A DNA stretch of 64,000 nt, taken from positions 299,406-363,405 of the forward strand of contig NZ_JAAARM010000003.1 of assembly GCF_009908285.1 (NCBI RefSeq), written 5' to 3'. This document shows, piece after piece, positions 1-10,217 of this stretch. Source of the DNA: Pseudomonas sp. Fl4BN1 (GTDB lineage: Bacteria; Pseudomonadota; Gammaproteobacteria; Pseudomonadales; Pseudomonadaceae). The position numbers and the translations under genes were made by a program. Below the pieces are notes generated by a model. That model saw only the letters and a list, made by a program, of their open reading frames with translations, was not told where the DNA came from and did not search any database. Position 1 is the first letter of the stretch, and each line of letters begins with the position of its first letter.

Positions 1-173
1 AACAGCACCGCCGAAGCGCCAAGTGGGCCGATCAGGTGCAGTGCCACTGGCATGCCGAAGACTTGGGCGCAGAGCCAGACGCTGAACAGGATGCCCAGGG
101 CCATGCCGATGGCGGCGCGGCTCCATTCCAGGGGGCGGGTATTGATGGCGGCGGGTTTCCAGCGGGCAAACAT
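1..173 (-). CDS. HPP family membrane protein (5' part only)
   Basis: The first 57 codons of a minus-strand gene that runs off the left edge. Translation from the ATG at 173 starts MFARWKPAAINTRPLEWSRA, continues into a hydrophobic helix and then a GPLGASAVL segment. That Gly-Pro-Leu-Gly-Ala-Ser turn is the hallmark of HPP family membrane proteins, small integral membrane proteins sometimes fused to CBS domains and linked to nitrite or other anion transport. Only the N-terminus and the first membrane segment are visible, so the presence of a CBS domain cannot be judged. The assignment rests on one motif plus hydrophobicity. Confidence 0.6.
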   Translation of the reverse strand, partial: MFARWKPAAINTRPLEWSRAAIGMALGILFSVWLCAQVFGMPVALHLIGPLGASAVL

Positions 174-322
174 TGGCAAAATGATCCATTTCCAGCACAG
201 CAGGCAAAAAGAAGGGCTTGTCTGGAGCACCAGAAAGCCCTTGAACGTTCCAGCATTTGGGGGAGGAACCGGCACAGTCTGCCGAGGAATCCGTTGGCTT
301 ACAAATTCATAATAATGCTGTT

Positions 323-346
323 TAAGTGCAATATTTTTGCACTTTA
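323..346. promoter_or_regulatory. palindrome between the GNAT and HPP genes
   Basis: AAGTGCAA (324-331) and TTGCACTT (337-344) form a perfect inverted repeat with a 5-base A/T spacer, and the arms extend with one mismatch. It lies in the 190-base gap between the GNAT stop (364) and the HPP start (173), both on the minus strand. No T-run follows on the minus strand, so an operator in the HPP promoter is more likely than a terminator. Function is inferred. Confidence 0.35.
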
Positions 347-363
347 CCTGGGCAGGCAGAACC

Positions 364-879
364 CTACAAAGTCAGGCGCATGACACACCGGCGTTCTACG
401 GGCAGCCCATGCCGGGCCTCATCGGCCAGGACCTGGCGCAAGCGCGGCGCCAATTGCCCGGCCTCCAGGGTGACAAAGCCCAGGCGCTGATAGAAAGGCT
501 GGTTCCACGGCAGTTGGCGGAAGGTGCTCAGGGTCAGGGCATCCAGCCGCTGCTGCTGGGCATATTCGCGCGCCGCCTGCAGCAGCCGTTTGCCAATGCC
601 CCGGCCCTGGTAGCCACGGGCGACGGAAACCTCCCATACATGCAACTCGCGGTCACAGGTTTCGGCGTTGAGAAAACCGCAGTGCACACCGTCCACCGTC
701 ACCGCGACCCAGACCGGGTGGCGCTGGATGTTCTGTTGATGGCTGGCGACATCCGCCACTTCCGCCTCTGCCAACCAGGCCAGTTGCGGATCCTCGCGGA
801 ACAGCTCGGCGGCTGAGGTTTCAATGGCGGGAAGAAAGGCTGCATCGGGCACTCGCGCCCGGCGAATCACAATAGTCAT
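364..879 (-). CDS. GNAT family N-acetyltransferase
   Basis: A 171-residue single-domain GCN5-related acetyltransferase that would transfer the acetyl group of acetyl-CoA to an amine. Motif A is clear: the strand HVWEVSVARGYQGRGIGKRLL contains the acetyl-CoA pyrophosphate-binding loop R-G-Y-Q-G-R-G-I-G around residues 88-96. The C-terminal FYQRLGFV is the usual GNAT closing strand. Length is typical. The gene stands alone between the HPP gene and the end of the arn operon, 42 bases from the latter's terminal glycosyltransferase gene, on the same strand. The substrate cannot be read from the sequence. Confidence 0.85.
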   Translation of the reverse strand: MTIVIRRARVPDAAFLPAIETSAAELFREDPQLAWLAEAEVADVASHQQNIQRHPVWVAVTVDGVHCGFLNAETCDRELHVWEVSVARGYQGRGIGKRLLQAAREYAQQQRLDALTLSTFRQLPWNQPFYQRLGFVTLEAGQLAPRLRQVLADEARHGLPVERRCVMRLTL

Positions 880-921
880 GGGCGCGAGTGTAAGGAGCCT
901 GCGAGGGGCTGTGCAACGCTT

Positions 922-2547
922 TCAGGGTTGTGCGCTGACGCTCTTGGGCAGGTGCAGGAGGACGAAGTCATTCTTGTCGAAACGCCCGCTCAGCACCGGG
1001 GTCAGTCCCGCCAGGGGCGTACCCTGCAGGCTGGCCAGATCGCTCTGGTCGATGATCACCCAGGCCGGGCCCGGCACCTGGGCCAGGGCGGCGGGCTGAT
1101 CGGTGAACTGTGGTTGCAGGTCCTGGTCCAGGTTGACCATGAACTTGATCGCCTTGGCGTCCTTGCCCATGCGGTGCAGGATCACCGGCGCCGGGTCCGC
1201 TTCGATCAATTGCATGGCCGCGTGGCTGAATGCCCGGGTGTCATAGAGCTGGTGTTCCACCGGTTCGAACACACCGATGTAACAGGCCCAGACCGCGGCC
1301 ACCGCACTGTAGGCCAGGCCCACGGCGCGCCACTGACGCTTGAACAGCAGCCCCAGGGACAGCAGTTGCAACAGGCCCAAGACCAGCAGCATCGGGGTGA
1401 GGTCAGTCAGATGTTCGGGAAACCTGCGGCGCAACACCATCAGCCCGACGATCAGCAACCCCGGCAGCAACAGCCACAGGCCCTGGATCAATCCGCGCAG
1501 ACAGCCCATGACTCGCCCCCGGCCGGCCTGGAACGGGTAGGCCGCGATGATTGCCGCCATCGGCAGCATCGGTAGCAGGTAGCGGGCTTTTTTCGCCTGG
1601 GGAATCGACAAGCCGATCATCACCACCAGGCCCGCAGCGGTGCACAGGCGCAGCAGTTTCAGCGCCGTGCCCTGTTCGGCGGAGCGAGTCAGCAACACCG
1701 CGATCCAGGCCAGGATTGCCAGTGGGAAGGCCAGGGCGTAGTTGCCCAGGGAGCTGGTGAAGTAATAGAACACGCCGCTGGAGCCTTCGCTGCCGTCCAT
1801 GCGTCCCATGAATTGCATGCGGATCACATCGTCGACAAAGACTTGGCCGCCGCTGAGCTTGGCCAGCCAGAGCAACAAGGCAACGCAGGCACCCAGCAGC
1901 AGCAGGGCACTGAAGCCGACGCTGAACAGGCGGCGACACTGGCCGCCCAGCAGGTAGTAGCTGCACAGCATGCCGGTGGGGATTACCAGGCCGATAGGCC
2001 CGCGAATGGCAAAACCCAGGACCAGCAGGAGGAATATCCAGCCCAGGTGCCGCCGGGCGCCAAAGTGGTCATGGGCATACCCCAGGTAGAACACCGCCAG
2101 GGACACGGCGGCGAGCATCTGGTCCAGGGATACCGCGCGGGTTTCACTGATAAAGGTGTTGCTGAGCAACAGCAGGGCGACGCTGAGCAAGGCCCAGGTC
2201 TTGGAATAGGGCGCCAGCAGGCGATAGATCAGGCTGACGATCAGCGCCGAGGCGATAGCCGTGGGCAACCAGGCGGTGAAGCTGGTGACCTGGCCCGAGG
2301 GCAGGGAAAACAGCCAGACCAACAGGGTCGAGGCGCTGGAATAGTCGGCGTAAGGCTGGCCATAGGTGGTGGGGAAGAACCCCGGCCCATGGCGCAGCAT
2401 CTCCTTGGCGAAGAGCACGAACCGGGAGTCGAAACCGATCGCCGACTGATGGTCGGCGCCGGCACAGAACAGCAGCAAGGCCACCAACCCCAGCCCCAAC
2501 GATTGCCAGAGAAGTGTGTTCGAAGGGGAGCTGGAGTGAGTGTTCAT
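922..2547 (-). CDS. ArnT/PMT-like glycosyltransferase, distal arn-operon gene
   Basis: A 541-residue multi-pass membrane protein of the PMT/GT39-GT83 superfamily. An N-terminal membrane helix (about 13-30) is followed by GFDSRFVLFAKEM, matching the first periplasmic loop of ArnT, where the catalytic Asp-Glu pair normally sits. Here only the Asp (D40) is present and Ser follows. About ten further hydrophobic helices and a soluble C-terminal domain follow. The ATG abuts the ugd stop (TGAATG), so it is the last gene of the arn operon. Probably it transfers a sugar from a polyprenyl-phosphate donor to an envelope acceptor. It is clearly distinct from the ArnT at 4660-6309, and the acceptor is unknown. 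Confidence 0.75.
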   Translation of the reverse strand: MNTHSSSPSNTLLWQSLGLGLVALLLFCAGADHQSAIGFDSRFVLFAKEMLRHGPGFFPTTYGQPYADYSSASTLLVWLFSLPSGQVTSFTAWLPTAIASALIVSLIYRLLAPYSKTWALLSVALLLLSNTFISETRAVSLDQMLAAVSLAVFYLGYAHDHFGARRHLGWIFLLLVLGFAIRGPIGLVIPTGMLCSYYLLGGQCRRLFSVGFSALLLLGACVALLLWLAKLSGGQVFVDDVIRMQFMGRMDGSEGSSGVFYYFTSSLGNYALAFPLAILAWIAVLLTRSAEQGTALKLLRLCTAAGLVVMIGLSIPQAKKARYLLPMLPMAAIIAAYPFQAGRGRVMGCLRGLIQGLWLLLPGLLIVGLMVLRRRFPEHLTDLTPMLLVLGLLQLLSLGLLFKRQWRAVGLAYSAVAAVWACYIGVFEPVEHQLYDTRAFSHAAMQLIEADPAPVILHRMGKDAKAIKFMVNLDQDLQPQFTDQPAALAQVPGPAWVIIDQSDLASLQGTPLAGLTPVLSGRFDKNDFVLLHLPKSVSAQP

Positions 2548-3912
2548 TCAGGCCTCTGTGGACCACTGCTGGTGAGGAATCGGCAGGTTGCGCGATTCGC
2601 CGCGACCAATCGGGAAGTAGGTGAAGCCATTGCGCGCCAGGCGCTCGGCGTCGTACAGGTTGCGGCCATCGAAGATCACCGGCGATTTCAGGCGCTGCTC
2701 GATCAAGTCGAAATCCGGCGCCTTGAACTGTTGCCACTCGGTGCAGATGATCAGTGCGTCGGCGCCCACCAGCACCGATTCCGGGGTGCCCATGAGCATC
2801 AGCTTCGATTCGTCCGGGTACAGCTTCTGGGTTTCCTGCATGGCTTCCGGGTCGAAGGCACGGACTTCGGCGCCCGCGGCGAACAAGGCATCCAGCAGCA
2901 CCCGGCTCGGCGCATCGCGCATGTCGTCGGTGTTGGGCTTGAACGCCAGGCCCCAGACGGCGAAAGTCTTGCCCGCCAGGTCGCCCTTGTAGAAGGCCTT
3001 GACCCGTTCGAACAGCTTGTGTTTCTGCCGCTCGTTGATGGCTTCCACCGCTTGCAGCAGATCACTGGTGCAATGGGCTTCCTGGGCGCTGTGGATCAAC
3101 GCGCGCATGTCCTTGGGGAAGCACGAACCGCCGTAGCCGCAGCCCGGGTAGATGAAGTGATAGCCGATGCGGGTATCGGCGCCGATGCCCAGGCGCACCG
3201 ATTCGATGTCGGCACCCAGGTGTTCGGCCAGCTCGGCGATCTGGTTGATGAAGCTGATCTTGGTGGCCAGCATGCAGTTGGCGGCGTACTTGGTCAGCTC
3301 GGCGCTGCGCAAGTCCATGAACATGATGCGGTCGTGGTTGCGGTTGAACGGCGCATACAGGTCGCGCATCACGTCGCGGACTTCTTCACGCTCGCAGCCG
3401 ATGATGATGCGGTCCGGACGGCGGCAGTCGGTGACCGCCGAGCCTTCCTTGAGGAATTCCGGGTTGGAGACGATATCGAACTGCAGGGCGCGGCCGTCGA
3501 GGGCCTTTTCGATGTGCGCCTTCAGGGTGTCGCCGGTGCCCACTGGCACGGTGGATTTTTCCACCAGGATCGCCGGCTGCACGCGGTGGCGAGCCACCGC
3601 ATCGCCCACCGACAACACGTAGCGCAGGTCGGCCGAGCCGTCGTCGCTGGAAGGCGTGCCCACGGCGATGAACAATACCTGGCCGTGCTGCACCGCAAGC
3701 TTTTCGTCGCTGGTGAAGTGCAGGCGCTTGGCTTCGAGGTTTTCCTTCACCAGGCTGGCGAGCCCGGGTTCGAAGATGCTCACATGTCCCTGTTGCAGCT
3801 GTTTGACCTTTTTCTCGTCGATGTCCATGCAGATGACATCATGGCCGACTTCAGCCAACACGGCGGCTTGTACAAGGCCGACGTAACCACTTCCAAATAC
3901 GCTGATTTTCAT
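2548..3912 (-). CDS. ugd: UDP-glucose 6-dehydrogenase
   Basis: A 454-residue cytoplasmic enzyme oxidising UDP-glucose to UDP-glucuronate with two NAD+, the precursor for ArnA. It starts [20 protein letters not shown], the Rossmann GxGYVG motif. The catalytic Cys lies in the diagnostic [12 protein letters not shown] segment, and the C-terminal [16 protein letters not shown] motif is present. The start at 3912 is chosen because it begins the Rossmann fold directly and overlaps the arnF stop by ATGA (3909-3912). An upstream extension of the open frame to 4248 lies wholly inside arnF and is a shadow. Placement of ugd at the end of arnBCADTEF is usual in Pseudomonas. Confidence 0.96.
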   Translation of the reverse strand: MKISVFGSGYVGLVQAAVLAEVGHDVICMDIDEKKVKQLQQGHVSIFEPGLASLVKENLEAKRLHFTSDEKLAVQHGQVLFIAVGTPSSDDGSADLRYVLSVGDAVARHRVQPAILVEKSTVPVGTGDTLKAHIEKALDGRALQFDIVSNPEFLKEGSAVTDCRRPDRIIIGCEREEVRDVMRDLYAPFNRNHDRIMFMDLRSAELTKYAANCMLATKISFINQIAELAEHLGADIESVRLGIGADTRIGYHFIYPGCGYGGSCFPKDMRALIHSAQEAHCTSDLLQAVEAINERQKHKLFERVKAFYKGDLAGKTFAVWGLAFKPNTDDMRDAPSRVLLDALFAAGAEVRAFDPEAMQETQKLYPDESKLMLMGTPESVLVGADALIICTEWQQFKAPDFDLIEQRLKSPVIFDGRNLYDAERLARNGFTYFPIGRGESRNLPIPHQQWSTEA

Positions 3913-4322
3913 GGGGTATTCCTGGGACTTGTCGCGGGTGCAGATCGAGAGTTGATGGTGATGACCCCAAGGATGACCAAGGCCACCCCGAGGGTTTTGG
4001 AAAGCGTGAACGGTTCGTTGAACAGCGGCAGGCTGGCGGCCAGCAGGTAGACCAGGGCGTAGCTGATGCTCAGCAGTGAATAGGCCCGACCCAGCGGCAG
4101 GTCGCGCAGGGCCAGCAGCCAGCAGAGCATCGACAGCGCGTAGGCGCCGATGGCCGCGACGACCACCGCCAAGGCGGCCAGATCGACGCTGCCGGCGGCC
4201 AGGGCCGCCAGCCACTGGTCCGGGGCGGGCAGGCGGGTCATGCTCCAACGCATGCCCAACTGGGCGCCGCTGACCAGGGCCACACTGCCCATGGCGAAGG
4301 CAAATCCCTTGGCCCGGCTCAT
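3909..4322 (-). CDS. arnF: ArnF, undecaprenyl-phosphate-aminoarabinose flippase subunit
   Basis: A 137-residue protein with four hydrophobic helices of the small multidrug resistance/EamA half-transporter fold. It pairs with ArnE to flip undecaprenyl-phosphate-L-Ara4N to the periplasmic face of the inner membrane. It starts [21 protein letters not shown]. The helix [21 protein letters not shown] is typical of the family. The start at 4322 overlaps the arnE stop by four bases and its stop overlaps the ugd start by four. The assignment comes from fold, length and operon position, because SMR proteins diverge strongly in sequence. Confidence 0.9.
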   Translation of the reverse strand: MSRAKGFAFAMGSVALVSGAQLGMRWSMTRLPAPDQWLAALAAGSVDLAALAVVVAAIGAYALSMLCWLLALRDLPLGRAYSLLSISYALVYLLAASLPLFNEPFTLSKTLGVALVILGVITINSRSAPATSPRNTP

Positions 4323-4663
4323 GCGTGGCGACTCAACAGCAACACGCCGCCAATCACCAGGGCGACCCCCAGCCAATGACGCCGGTCGATGTGCTCACGG
4401 AAGACGAAATGTGCGATCAGGGTGATGAACACGAAATTCAGGCTGAGCATCGGGTAGGCCACGCCGACTTCCATGCGTTGCAACACCAGCAGCCAGACCA
4501 GCAGGCCCAGGCCCAGGCTGAATAGGGCCAGCCACAGCCAGGCCGAGCGCAGCTTGTCCAGCACCGAGGAGGGGCGATCGCGCCAGCTCTCCACGGCGAA
4601 CTTCTGTGCCACCTGGCCCAGGCAGGTCAGCCCGCAGGCCAGGAGTAGCAGCAACAGGCTCAT
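4319..4663 (-). CDS. arnE: ArnE, undecaprenyl-phosphate-aminoarabinose flippase subunit
   Basis: A 114-residue EmrE-like protein with four membrane helices. It opens with a leucine-rich first helix, and the motif [15 protein letters not shown] is the family's conserved region in helix 3. It closes with the [12 protein letters not shown] helix. It acts with ArnF in translocating the lipid-linked aminoarabinose across the inner membrane. It is coupled on both sides: its ATG overlaps the arnT stop (4660-4663) and its stop overlaps the arnF ATG (4319-4322). Confidence 0.92.
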   Translation of the reverse strand: MSLLLLLLACGLTCLGQVAQKFAVESWRDRPSSVLDKLRSAWLWLALFSLGLGLLVWLLVLQRMEVGVAYPMLSLNFVFITLIAHFVFREHIDRRHWLGVALVIGGVLLLSRHA

Positions 4664-6309
4664 GGCTGGCTCTGGGGAATGATGAAGATCACGATATTGC
4701 CTTGTTCGTAACGCTTGGCGTCCTTGGGCAGCAATTCGACTTCATGGGCTTCGTCACTGCTCTTGACCCGCATCACCACGCCCACCGAGCCCTGCTTGCG
4801 GGCTTCGGCGATCCAGGGCTGGACCTGGGACAGGTCGACCTTGCGCTGGGCCGTGTCTTCATAGGCCAGGCCGTACTTCAGCTCGCCTTCGGTGTTGTAC
4901 AGGGTCACGTCGGGCCGACGCAGACGCCAGGCCAGCGCGGATGCAGCGCCCAGGTCGTTGCTCAGCAAGGCCTTGGCCTGACCCAACTCGGCCACGTGAT
5001 CGATGATGAACTGGTCGGGAATCTTGTTGTAGACCACCGAGTTGGGCAGCGCCGCCGGGGCCAGGGCCACCAGCAGGAAGCTGCCCAGGGCCGGCGCCGC
5101 CCACAGCGTCTTCGGACGCATGGCCTGCAGCAGGTTGCTGAAAATCCAACCGAGCAACAGCACATACACCAGGATCAAGTGCTGTGGCTCATCCACATAC
5201 ACCGGTTTCTTCATCTGGAAATACACCAGGGCCAGCAGGCCCAACAGCCCGGCCACCAGGTTGAGCACACCATTGAAACCGATGATCCGGGTCTTGTCCG
5301 CGGCCAGGCGGTCCATCAGGGTGTTGCCCATCAACAACGCCAGAGGCAACAGGCATGGCAGGATATAGGCCGGCAGCTTGCCTTTGCTCAGGCTGAAGAA
5401 GGCCAGGGGCAGCACCAGCCACAGCAACAGGAAACCGCTGCTGCTCAAGCGTCGCTGCTGCCAGGCCTGCTTGAAGGTGGCCGGTAACAGCAGGACCCAA
5501 GGCACGCTGAAACCCACCAGCAACGGCAAGTAGTACCACCAGGGCGAGGCATGCTGGGCATCATCACCGGCAAAGCGGCGGATGTGCTCGTGCCAGAAGA
5601 AGAAACGCCAGTAGTCAGGTTCCTGGGAATGCACCGCCAGGGCCCAGGGCAGACTGACCAGAATCGCCACCAGCACGCCAATGCCACCGTAGGTCAGCAG
5701 TGGGCGCAAGCGTTTTTGCCACACGGCGTAGGGCAGGGCCACCAGTACCGGCAGCAGCCAGGCAAGAAAACCCTTGGTCATGAAGCCCATGCCACAGGCC
5801 AGGCCCAGCAGCACCCAGGCGAGCACGCGGCCACGTGGGGTCTGGCAGTCGAAGGTGAACCACAGCGCCACCAGGCTCAGGTTGACCCAGAAGGTGAACT
5901 GCGGATCGAGGTTGGCGTAGCCGGCTTGCAGTGCGACCACGGTGAAGCTCATGTAGAGCAGGGCGCTGGCCAGGCTCTTGCGCGGATCGTTCCACAGGCG
6001 CCGGGCCAGCAGATAGGCCAGGACCACACTCAGGCCCGTGCTCAGGGCCGAAGCCACGCGCACACCGAACAGGTTGTCGCCAAACAGCGCCTGGCCGATG
6101 GCGATCATCCAGTAGCCGGCCACGGGCTTTTCAAAATAGCGGATGCCCATGAAATGCGGCGATGCCCAGTGCCCGCTCAGGAGCATTTCCTGGCTGATCT
6201 GCGCATAGCGGGTTTCATCGGGAATCCACAGGCCGTGGGTGGCCATGGGCAGCAGGTAGAACAGACCAAATGCGATCAACAGCAGAGGCAGGGCCCAACG
6301 TCTGGTCAT
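4660..6309 (-). CDS. arnT: ArnT, lipid A aminoarabinose transferase
   Basis: A 549-residue GT83 integral membrane enzyme that transfers 4-amino-4-deoxy-L-arabinose from undecaprenyl phosphate to lipid A phosphates on the periplasmic side, lowering negative charge and giving polymyxin/cationic peptide resistance. The first periplasmic loop has the catalytic-type [17 protein letters not shown] motif with D31-E32, and [13 protein letters not shown] follows. Roughly twelve hydrophobic segments precede a soluble C-terminal domain, as in the family. Length is typical (about 550). It overlaps arnD upstream and arnE downstream by four bases each. Confidence 0.97.
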   Translation of the reverse strand: MTRRWALPLLLIAFGLFYLLPMATHGLWIPDETRYAQISQEMLLSGHWASPHFMGIRYFEKPVAGYWMIAIGQALFGDNLFGVRVASALSTGLSVVLAYLLARRLWNDPRKSLASALLYMSFTVVALQAGYANLDPQFTFWVNLSLVALWFTFDCQTPRGRVLAWVLLGLACGMGFMTKGFLAWLLPVLVALPYAVWQKRLRPLLTYGGIGVLVAILVSLPWALAVHSQEPDYWRFFFWHEHIRRFAGDDAQHASPWWYYLPLLVGFSVPWVLLLPATFKQAWQQRRLSSSGFLLLWLVLPLAFFSLSKGKLPAYILPCLLPLALLMGNTLMDRLAADKTRIIGFNGVLNLVAGLLGLLALVYFQMKKPVYVDEPQHLILVYVLLLGWIFSNLLQAMRPKTLWAAPALGSFLLVALAPAALPNSVVYNKIPDQFIIDHVAELGQAKALLSNDLGAASALAWRLRRPDVTLYNTEGELKYGLAYEDTAQRKVDLSQVQPWIAEARKQGSVGVVMRVKSSDEAHEVELLPKDAKRYEQGNIVIFIIPQSQP

Positions 6310-7190
6310 GCGCCTTGCACTCCCAGCCAGCCTTCACGGCCTTCCAGGGCGCCGCGCACCACTTGGCCCGCAGGCAGGCTGGCAATGTCGGCCGGGAGCA
6401 TGTCCCCCAGGGGCTGGAAATGGATGTCGCGCTGCTTGGCACTGGCCAGCAGTTGGCGGAAGTCGTTGGCCATGAGAATCCCTTCTACTTCGGCGTGCAC
6501 GGTATAGACGTTGAGCTTGTCCGGGCTGAACCGATCGAGGATGTAGCGGTTGAAATCGTTGGCGGCAACTACCGGACCGACCACTTCGTCGAAGGTCGGC
6601 AGGTCCACCGGAATCTGTGGCGCGCCCAGGCTGCCGTCCGCCAAACGTGGCTGGAACAGGCTCTGGCCGCGGCAATCACTGTTGTAGCGAAAACCGAATT
6701 GTTGCTTGGCTTCGATGACTCGCTCATCGGCGCGCCAACCGGCGGACGCCGAGCAGCTCACCGCTTGCCCGAGAATATCGTTGAGGCTGTCGACGCCACG
6801 GCGGATCTGTTCGATCAGCTGTGCCTGACTCCAGCGCCCGGTGTTGGCCTGCCAGCCATGGTGATCCCAGGCGTGCAGGCCGACTTCATGGCCGGCGGCC
6901 AGGGCCTGGCGCATCAGATGCCCCAGGTCGCGGCCAATAGGTTTGCCCGGCCAGGCAGTGCCGGCCAGGAGAATATCCCAGCCGTACAGGCCCGCAGCAT
7001 TGGACCGCAGCATTTTCCAGAGGAACTGCGGACGGATCAGGCGCCACAGGTGGCGCCCCATGTTGTCCGGCCCGACGCTGAAGAAGAAGGTCGCCTTGAC
7101 CCCGGCTTCGTCCAGCGATTCGAGCAGCCGCGGCACCCCCTCCCGGGTGCCGCGGTAGGTATCGACATCAATGCGCAGACCTGCCTGCAT
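6306..7190 (-). CDS. arnD: ArnD, Und-P-formamido-arabinose deformylase
   Basis: A 294-residue polysaccharide-deacetylase-fold enzyme that removes the formyl group from undecaprenyl-phosphate-4-deoxy-4-formamido-L-arabinose, committing the pathway to export. The metal-site Asp motif IDVDT (D8, D10) is at the N-terminus. The second motif, residues 101-111, reads [11 protein letters not shown] and supplies His ligands. Its ATG overlaps the arnA stop by one base (TGATG). Length and N-terminus match the family. Confidence 0.95.
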   Translation of the reverse strand: MQAGLRIDVDTYRGTREGVPRLLESLDEAGVKATFFFSVGPDNMGRHLWRLIRPQFLWKMLRSNAAGLYGWDILLAGTAWPGKPIGRDLGHLMRQALAAGHEVGLHAWDHHGWQANTGRWSQAQLIEQIRRGVDSLNDILGQAVSCSASAGWRADERVIEAKQQFGFRYNSDCRGQSLFQPRLADGSLGAPQIPVDLPTFDEVVGPVVAANDFNRYILDRFSPDKLNVYTVHAEVEGILMANDFRQLLASAKQRDIHFQPLGDMLPADIASLPAGQVVRGALEGREGWLGVQGA

Positions 7191-9196
7191 CAGCGCACTT
7201 CTTTTTTAGAGCGATCGGCAATTTCGAGCATCGCCTCACGCAGGAAGAAGTCCAGGGTGTTGCCGATGGTTTCGCTCATCTCCACGGTCGGCTCCCAGTT
7301 CAGCAGGCGCTTGGCGTTGTCGATACTTGGCTTGCGGTGTTCCACGTCCTGGTAGCCAGCGCCATAGAACGCCTTGCTTTCGACGTCGCGGAAACCGGCG
7401 AACGGCGGGAAGTTGCTGCGCAGCGGGTGAGCTTCGAACTGACGCAGCAGCTCTTCGCCCAGCTGACGGATGCTGGCTTCGTTGTCCGGGTTGCCGATGT
7501 TGACGATCTGGCCGTTGCAGCAGTCGTTTTCGTTGTCGACGATGCGTGCGAGGGCTTCGATGCCGTCGGCGATGTCAGTGAAGCAGCGCTTCTGCTCGCC
7601 GCCGTCGAACAGACGGATCGGAGTGCCTTCCACCAGGTTGAGGATCAACTGGGTGATGGCGCGGGAGCTGCCGATGCGTGCCGAGTCCAGACGGTCCAGG
7701 CGCGGGCCCATCCAGTTGAACGGACGGAACAGGGTGAAGTTCAGGCCCTTGGCGCCGTAAGCCCAGATCACCCGGTCCAGCAACTGCTTGGATACCGAGT
7801 AGATCCAGCGCTGCTTGTTGATCGGACCAACGATCAGGTTCGAGGTGTCTTCGTCGAAGTTCTTGTCCTGGCACATGCCATAGACTTCTGAAGTCGACGG
7901 GAAGATCACGCGCTTGTTGTACTTGACGCAGTAGCGAACCAGTTTCAGGTTTTCTTCGAAGTCCAGCTCGAACACGCGCAGCGGGTTGCGGGTGTATTCG
8001 ATCGGGGTGGCGATGGCCACCAGCGGCAGGACCACGTCGCACTTCTTGATGTGATATTCGATCCACTCGGAGTGAATGCTGATATCGCCTTCGACGAAGT
8101 GGAAGTTCGGGTGGCTGCGCAGGCGCTCGATGGCATCGGAGCCGATGTCCAGGCCGTAGACGTCGTACTTGTCGTCACGCAGCAGGCGCTCGGACAGGTG
8201 GTTACCGATAAAGCCGTTGACGCCGAGGATCAGTACGCGAGTACGACGTGGCTTGCGACCGGATTCAGCGCCGCGCAGCACCGAACCGTCCACCAGGCCC
8301 AGTTCATTGGCCAGTTGCGGGCCACCCAGGTACAGGCCGTTGGCGTTGCGCTGGCCCGAAGTGATCACCAGGGAGTCTTCGCCACAGGCGATGCGCAGTG
8401 GGTCGACGCTGATGACCCGGCCTGGGGCCTGGCCTTCGTTGCCCTGCATGACCTCGGCGCTCCAGACGATCAGCTTGTGCTCGCCCACGTCGCAGAAAGC
8501 ACCCGGATAAGGTTGAGTGACCGCGCGCACCAGGTTGAACAGTTCTTCGGCCGGGCGTTTCCAGTCCAGCTTGCCGTCCGCCGCGGTGCGACGACCGAAG
8601 TAGCTGGCCTTGGATTCGTCCTGGGCGGTTTCGTTGATCTTGCCCTGGGCCAGTGCCGGCAGGGTGTCGCGCAGCAGGCTGGCGGCCGCGTCACGCAGTT
8701 TGTGGTGCAGGCTCAGCGCGGTGTCGCTGCGCTCGATGGCAACGCGTTCCTGGGCAATGATGGCGCCGGCATCGGCGCGCTTGACCATGCGGTGCAGGGT
8801 CACGCCCGTCTCGGTTTCGCCCTTGACCAGGACCCAGTTGGCCGGTGCACGACCACGGTAGTGCGGCAGCAGGGAACCGTGCAGGTTGAACGCGCCTTTA
8901 CGGGCGGTGGCCAGCAGCGGCTCGCTCAGCAGGTTGCGGTAGTAGAAGGAGAACAGGTAGTCGGGGTCGAGCTTGCTGATGCGCTCGATCCACAGCGGGT
9001 GGTTGGCATCTTCCGGAGCATGCACGGCAATGCCCTTGCGTGCGCACAGTTGAGCAACCGAGCCGTAGAAGGTGTTTTCCTTGGGATCATCGGCGTGGGT
9101 AAAGACCGCAGCGATCTCATAACCTGCATTGAGCAGGGCTTCGATGCCTGCACAGCCGATATCGTGGTAGGCGAAGACGACAGCTTTATTGCTCAT
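7190..9196 (-). CDS. arnA: ArnA, bifunctional UDP-Ara4N formyltransferase / UDP-glucuronate decarboxylase
   Basis: A 668-residue fusion. Residues 1-300 are a formyltransferase domain with the catalytic Asn104/His106 in [16 protein letters not shown] and Asp142. The rest is an SDR-type UDP-glucuronic acid oxidative decarboxylase with GVNGFIG (325-331) for NAD+ binding, SSEVYG-like STSEVYG with Glu437, and Y466/K470 of the YxxxK pair. The two activities convert UDP-GlcA to the 4-keto intermediate, then formylate UDP-Ara4N after ArnB transamination. Numbering runs two to three residues above the E. coli enzyme. Overlaps: ATGA with arnC, TGATG with arnD. Confidence 0.97.
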   Translation of the reverse strand: MSNKAVVFAYHDIGCAGIEALLNAGYEIAAVFTHADDPKENTFYGSVAQLCARKGIAVHAPEDANHPLWIERISKLDPDYLFSFYYRNLLSEPLLATARKGAFNLHGSLLPHYRGRAPANWVLVKGETETGVTLHRMVKRADAGAIIAQERVAIERSDTALSLHHKLRDAAASLLRDTLPALAQGKINETAQDESKASYFGRRTAADGKLDWKRPAEELFNLVRAVTQPYPGAFCDVGEHKLIVWSAEVMQGNEGQAPGRVISVDPLRIACGEDSLVITSGQRNANGLYLGGPQLANELGLVDGSVLRGAESGRKPRRTRVLILGVNGFIGNHLSERLLRDDKYDVYGLDIGSDAIERLRSHPNFHFVEGDISIHSEWIEYHIKKCDVVLPLVAIATPIEYTRNPLRVFELDFEENLKLVRYCVKYNKRVIFPSTSEVYGMCQDKNFDEDTSNLIVGPINKQRWIYSVSKQLLDRVIWAYGAKGLNFTLFRPFNWMGPRLDRLDSARIGSSRAITQLILNLVEGTPIRLFDGGEQKRCFTDIADGIEALARIVDNENDCCNGQIVNIGNPDNEASIRQLGEELLRQFEAHPLRSNFPPFAGFRDVESKAFYGAGYQDVEHRKPSIDNAKRLLNWEPTVEMSETIGNTLDFFLREAMLEIADRSKKEVR

Positions 9197-10212
9197 GGCG
9201 AAACCTGATCAGTATGGGTGGAAGATAAACCGTCAACAGTCACAGCGGGGGCAGGGGCCGCGGGCTGGCTGCGCAAGACTCTTTCGATGAAGAAACGCGG
9301 GCGGGCCCGCACATCGCTGTACATGCGCCCCAGGTATTCACCCAAGAGACCCATGCCAATGAATTGGCCACCGGTGAACACGAAGAGCACCGCGAACAGC
9401 ACGAAGGTGCCGTCGCCGGCCCAGGTGGCGCCGAAGATCAACCGCAGGAAGATCAGCGCCAGGGCGAAGAGGGCGCCGATGCCGGCCATGCCGAAACCGA
9501 TGATGCTCAACAGCCGCAGGGGCGTGGTGGTCATGCAGGTGATCAGATCGAACATCAGATTGATCAGGCGCATCGGGCTGTACTTGGAGTCGCCGTGTTC
9601 GCGCTCGGCGTGTTCCACCAGTACCTCGGTGGTGTGGCGGGCGAAGCTGTTGGCCAGGATCGGGATGAAGGTGCTGCGCTCGGTGCAGGCCAGCATCGCG
9701 TCGATGATGGTCCGGCGGTAGGCCCGCAGCATGCAGCCGTAGTCGCTCATGGCAACCCCGGTAGAACGTTGCACCGCCAGGTTGATCAGCTTCGATGGCC
9801 AGCGGCGCAAGGCCGAGTCCTGGCGATTGTTGCGTACGGTGCCGACCACGTCGTAGCCGAGTTCGGCCTGGGCCACCAGGCGCGGGATTTCTTCCGGCGG
9901 GTTCTGCAGGTCGGCGTCGAGGGTGATCACCACGTCGCCGCGGCATTGCTCGAAGCCGGCCATGATTGCCGCGTGCTGGCCGTAGTTGCGGTTGAGGATC
10001 ACCGCCACCACCGGGCTGCCTTCGCGTTCGGCGGCCGCTTGCAGGATGTTCGCCGACTCGTCGCGACTGCCATCGTCCACCAGGACGATTTCAAAGTCGT
10101 GCTTGAGCAGGCGGCAGGCTGCTTCGGTGCGCCGCAACAGCTCGGGAAGGCTCTGTTCTTCGTTGTAGACCGGAATGACGATCGACACGAACTGAATCGG
10201 ATAAGGTTTCAA
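9193..10212 (-). CDS. arnC: ArnC, undecaprenyl-phosphate 4-deoxy-4-formamido-L-arabinose transferase
   Basis: A 339-residue GT2 glycosyltransferase that moves formamido-arabinose from UDP to undecaprenyl phosphate. The N-terminal [18 protein letters not shown] and [12 protein letters not shown] motifs and the [12 protein letters not shown] metal site identify a GT-A fold. Two C-terminal hydrophobic helices anchor it in the inner membrane. The only start that gives a normal-length N-terminus is TTG at 10212, five bases after the arnB stop, with no strong Shine-Dalgarno. Initiation is probably coupled to termination of arnB. The stop overlaps arnA by ATGA. Confidence 0.95.
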   Translation of the reverse strand: MKPYPIQFVSIVIPVYNEEQSLPELLRRTEAACRLLKHDFEIVLVDDGSRDESANILQAAAEREGSPVVAVILNRNYGQHAAIMAGFEQCRGDVVITLDADLQNPPEEIPRLVAQAELGYDVVGTVRNNRQDSALRRWPSKLINLAVQRSTGVAMSDYGCMLRAYRRTIIDAMLACTERSTFIPILANSFARHTTEVLVEHAEREHGDSKYSPMRLINLMFDLITCMTTTPLRLLSIIGFGMAGIGALFALALIFLRLIFGATWAGDGTFVLFAVLFVFTGGQFIGMGLLGEYLGRMYSDVRARPRFFIERVLRSQPAAPAPAVTVDGLSSTHTDQVSP

Positions 10213-10217
10213 AGGCT

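Noticed and set aside
1813..4050. A 745-codon plus-strand frame across the ugd region
   Set aside because: Antisense to ugd, arnF and the glycosyltransferase, whose motifs are unmistakable.
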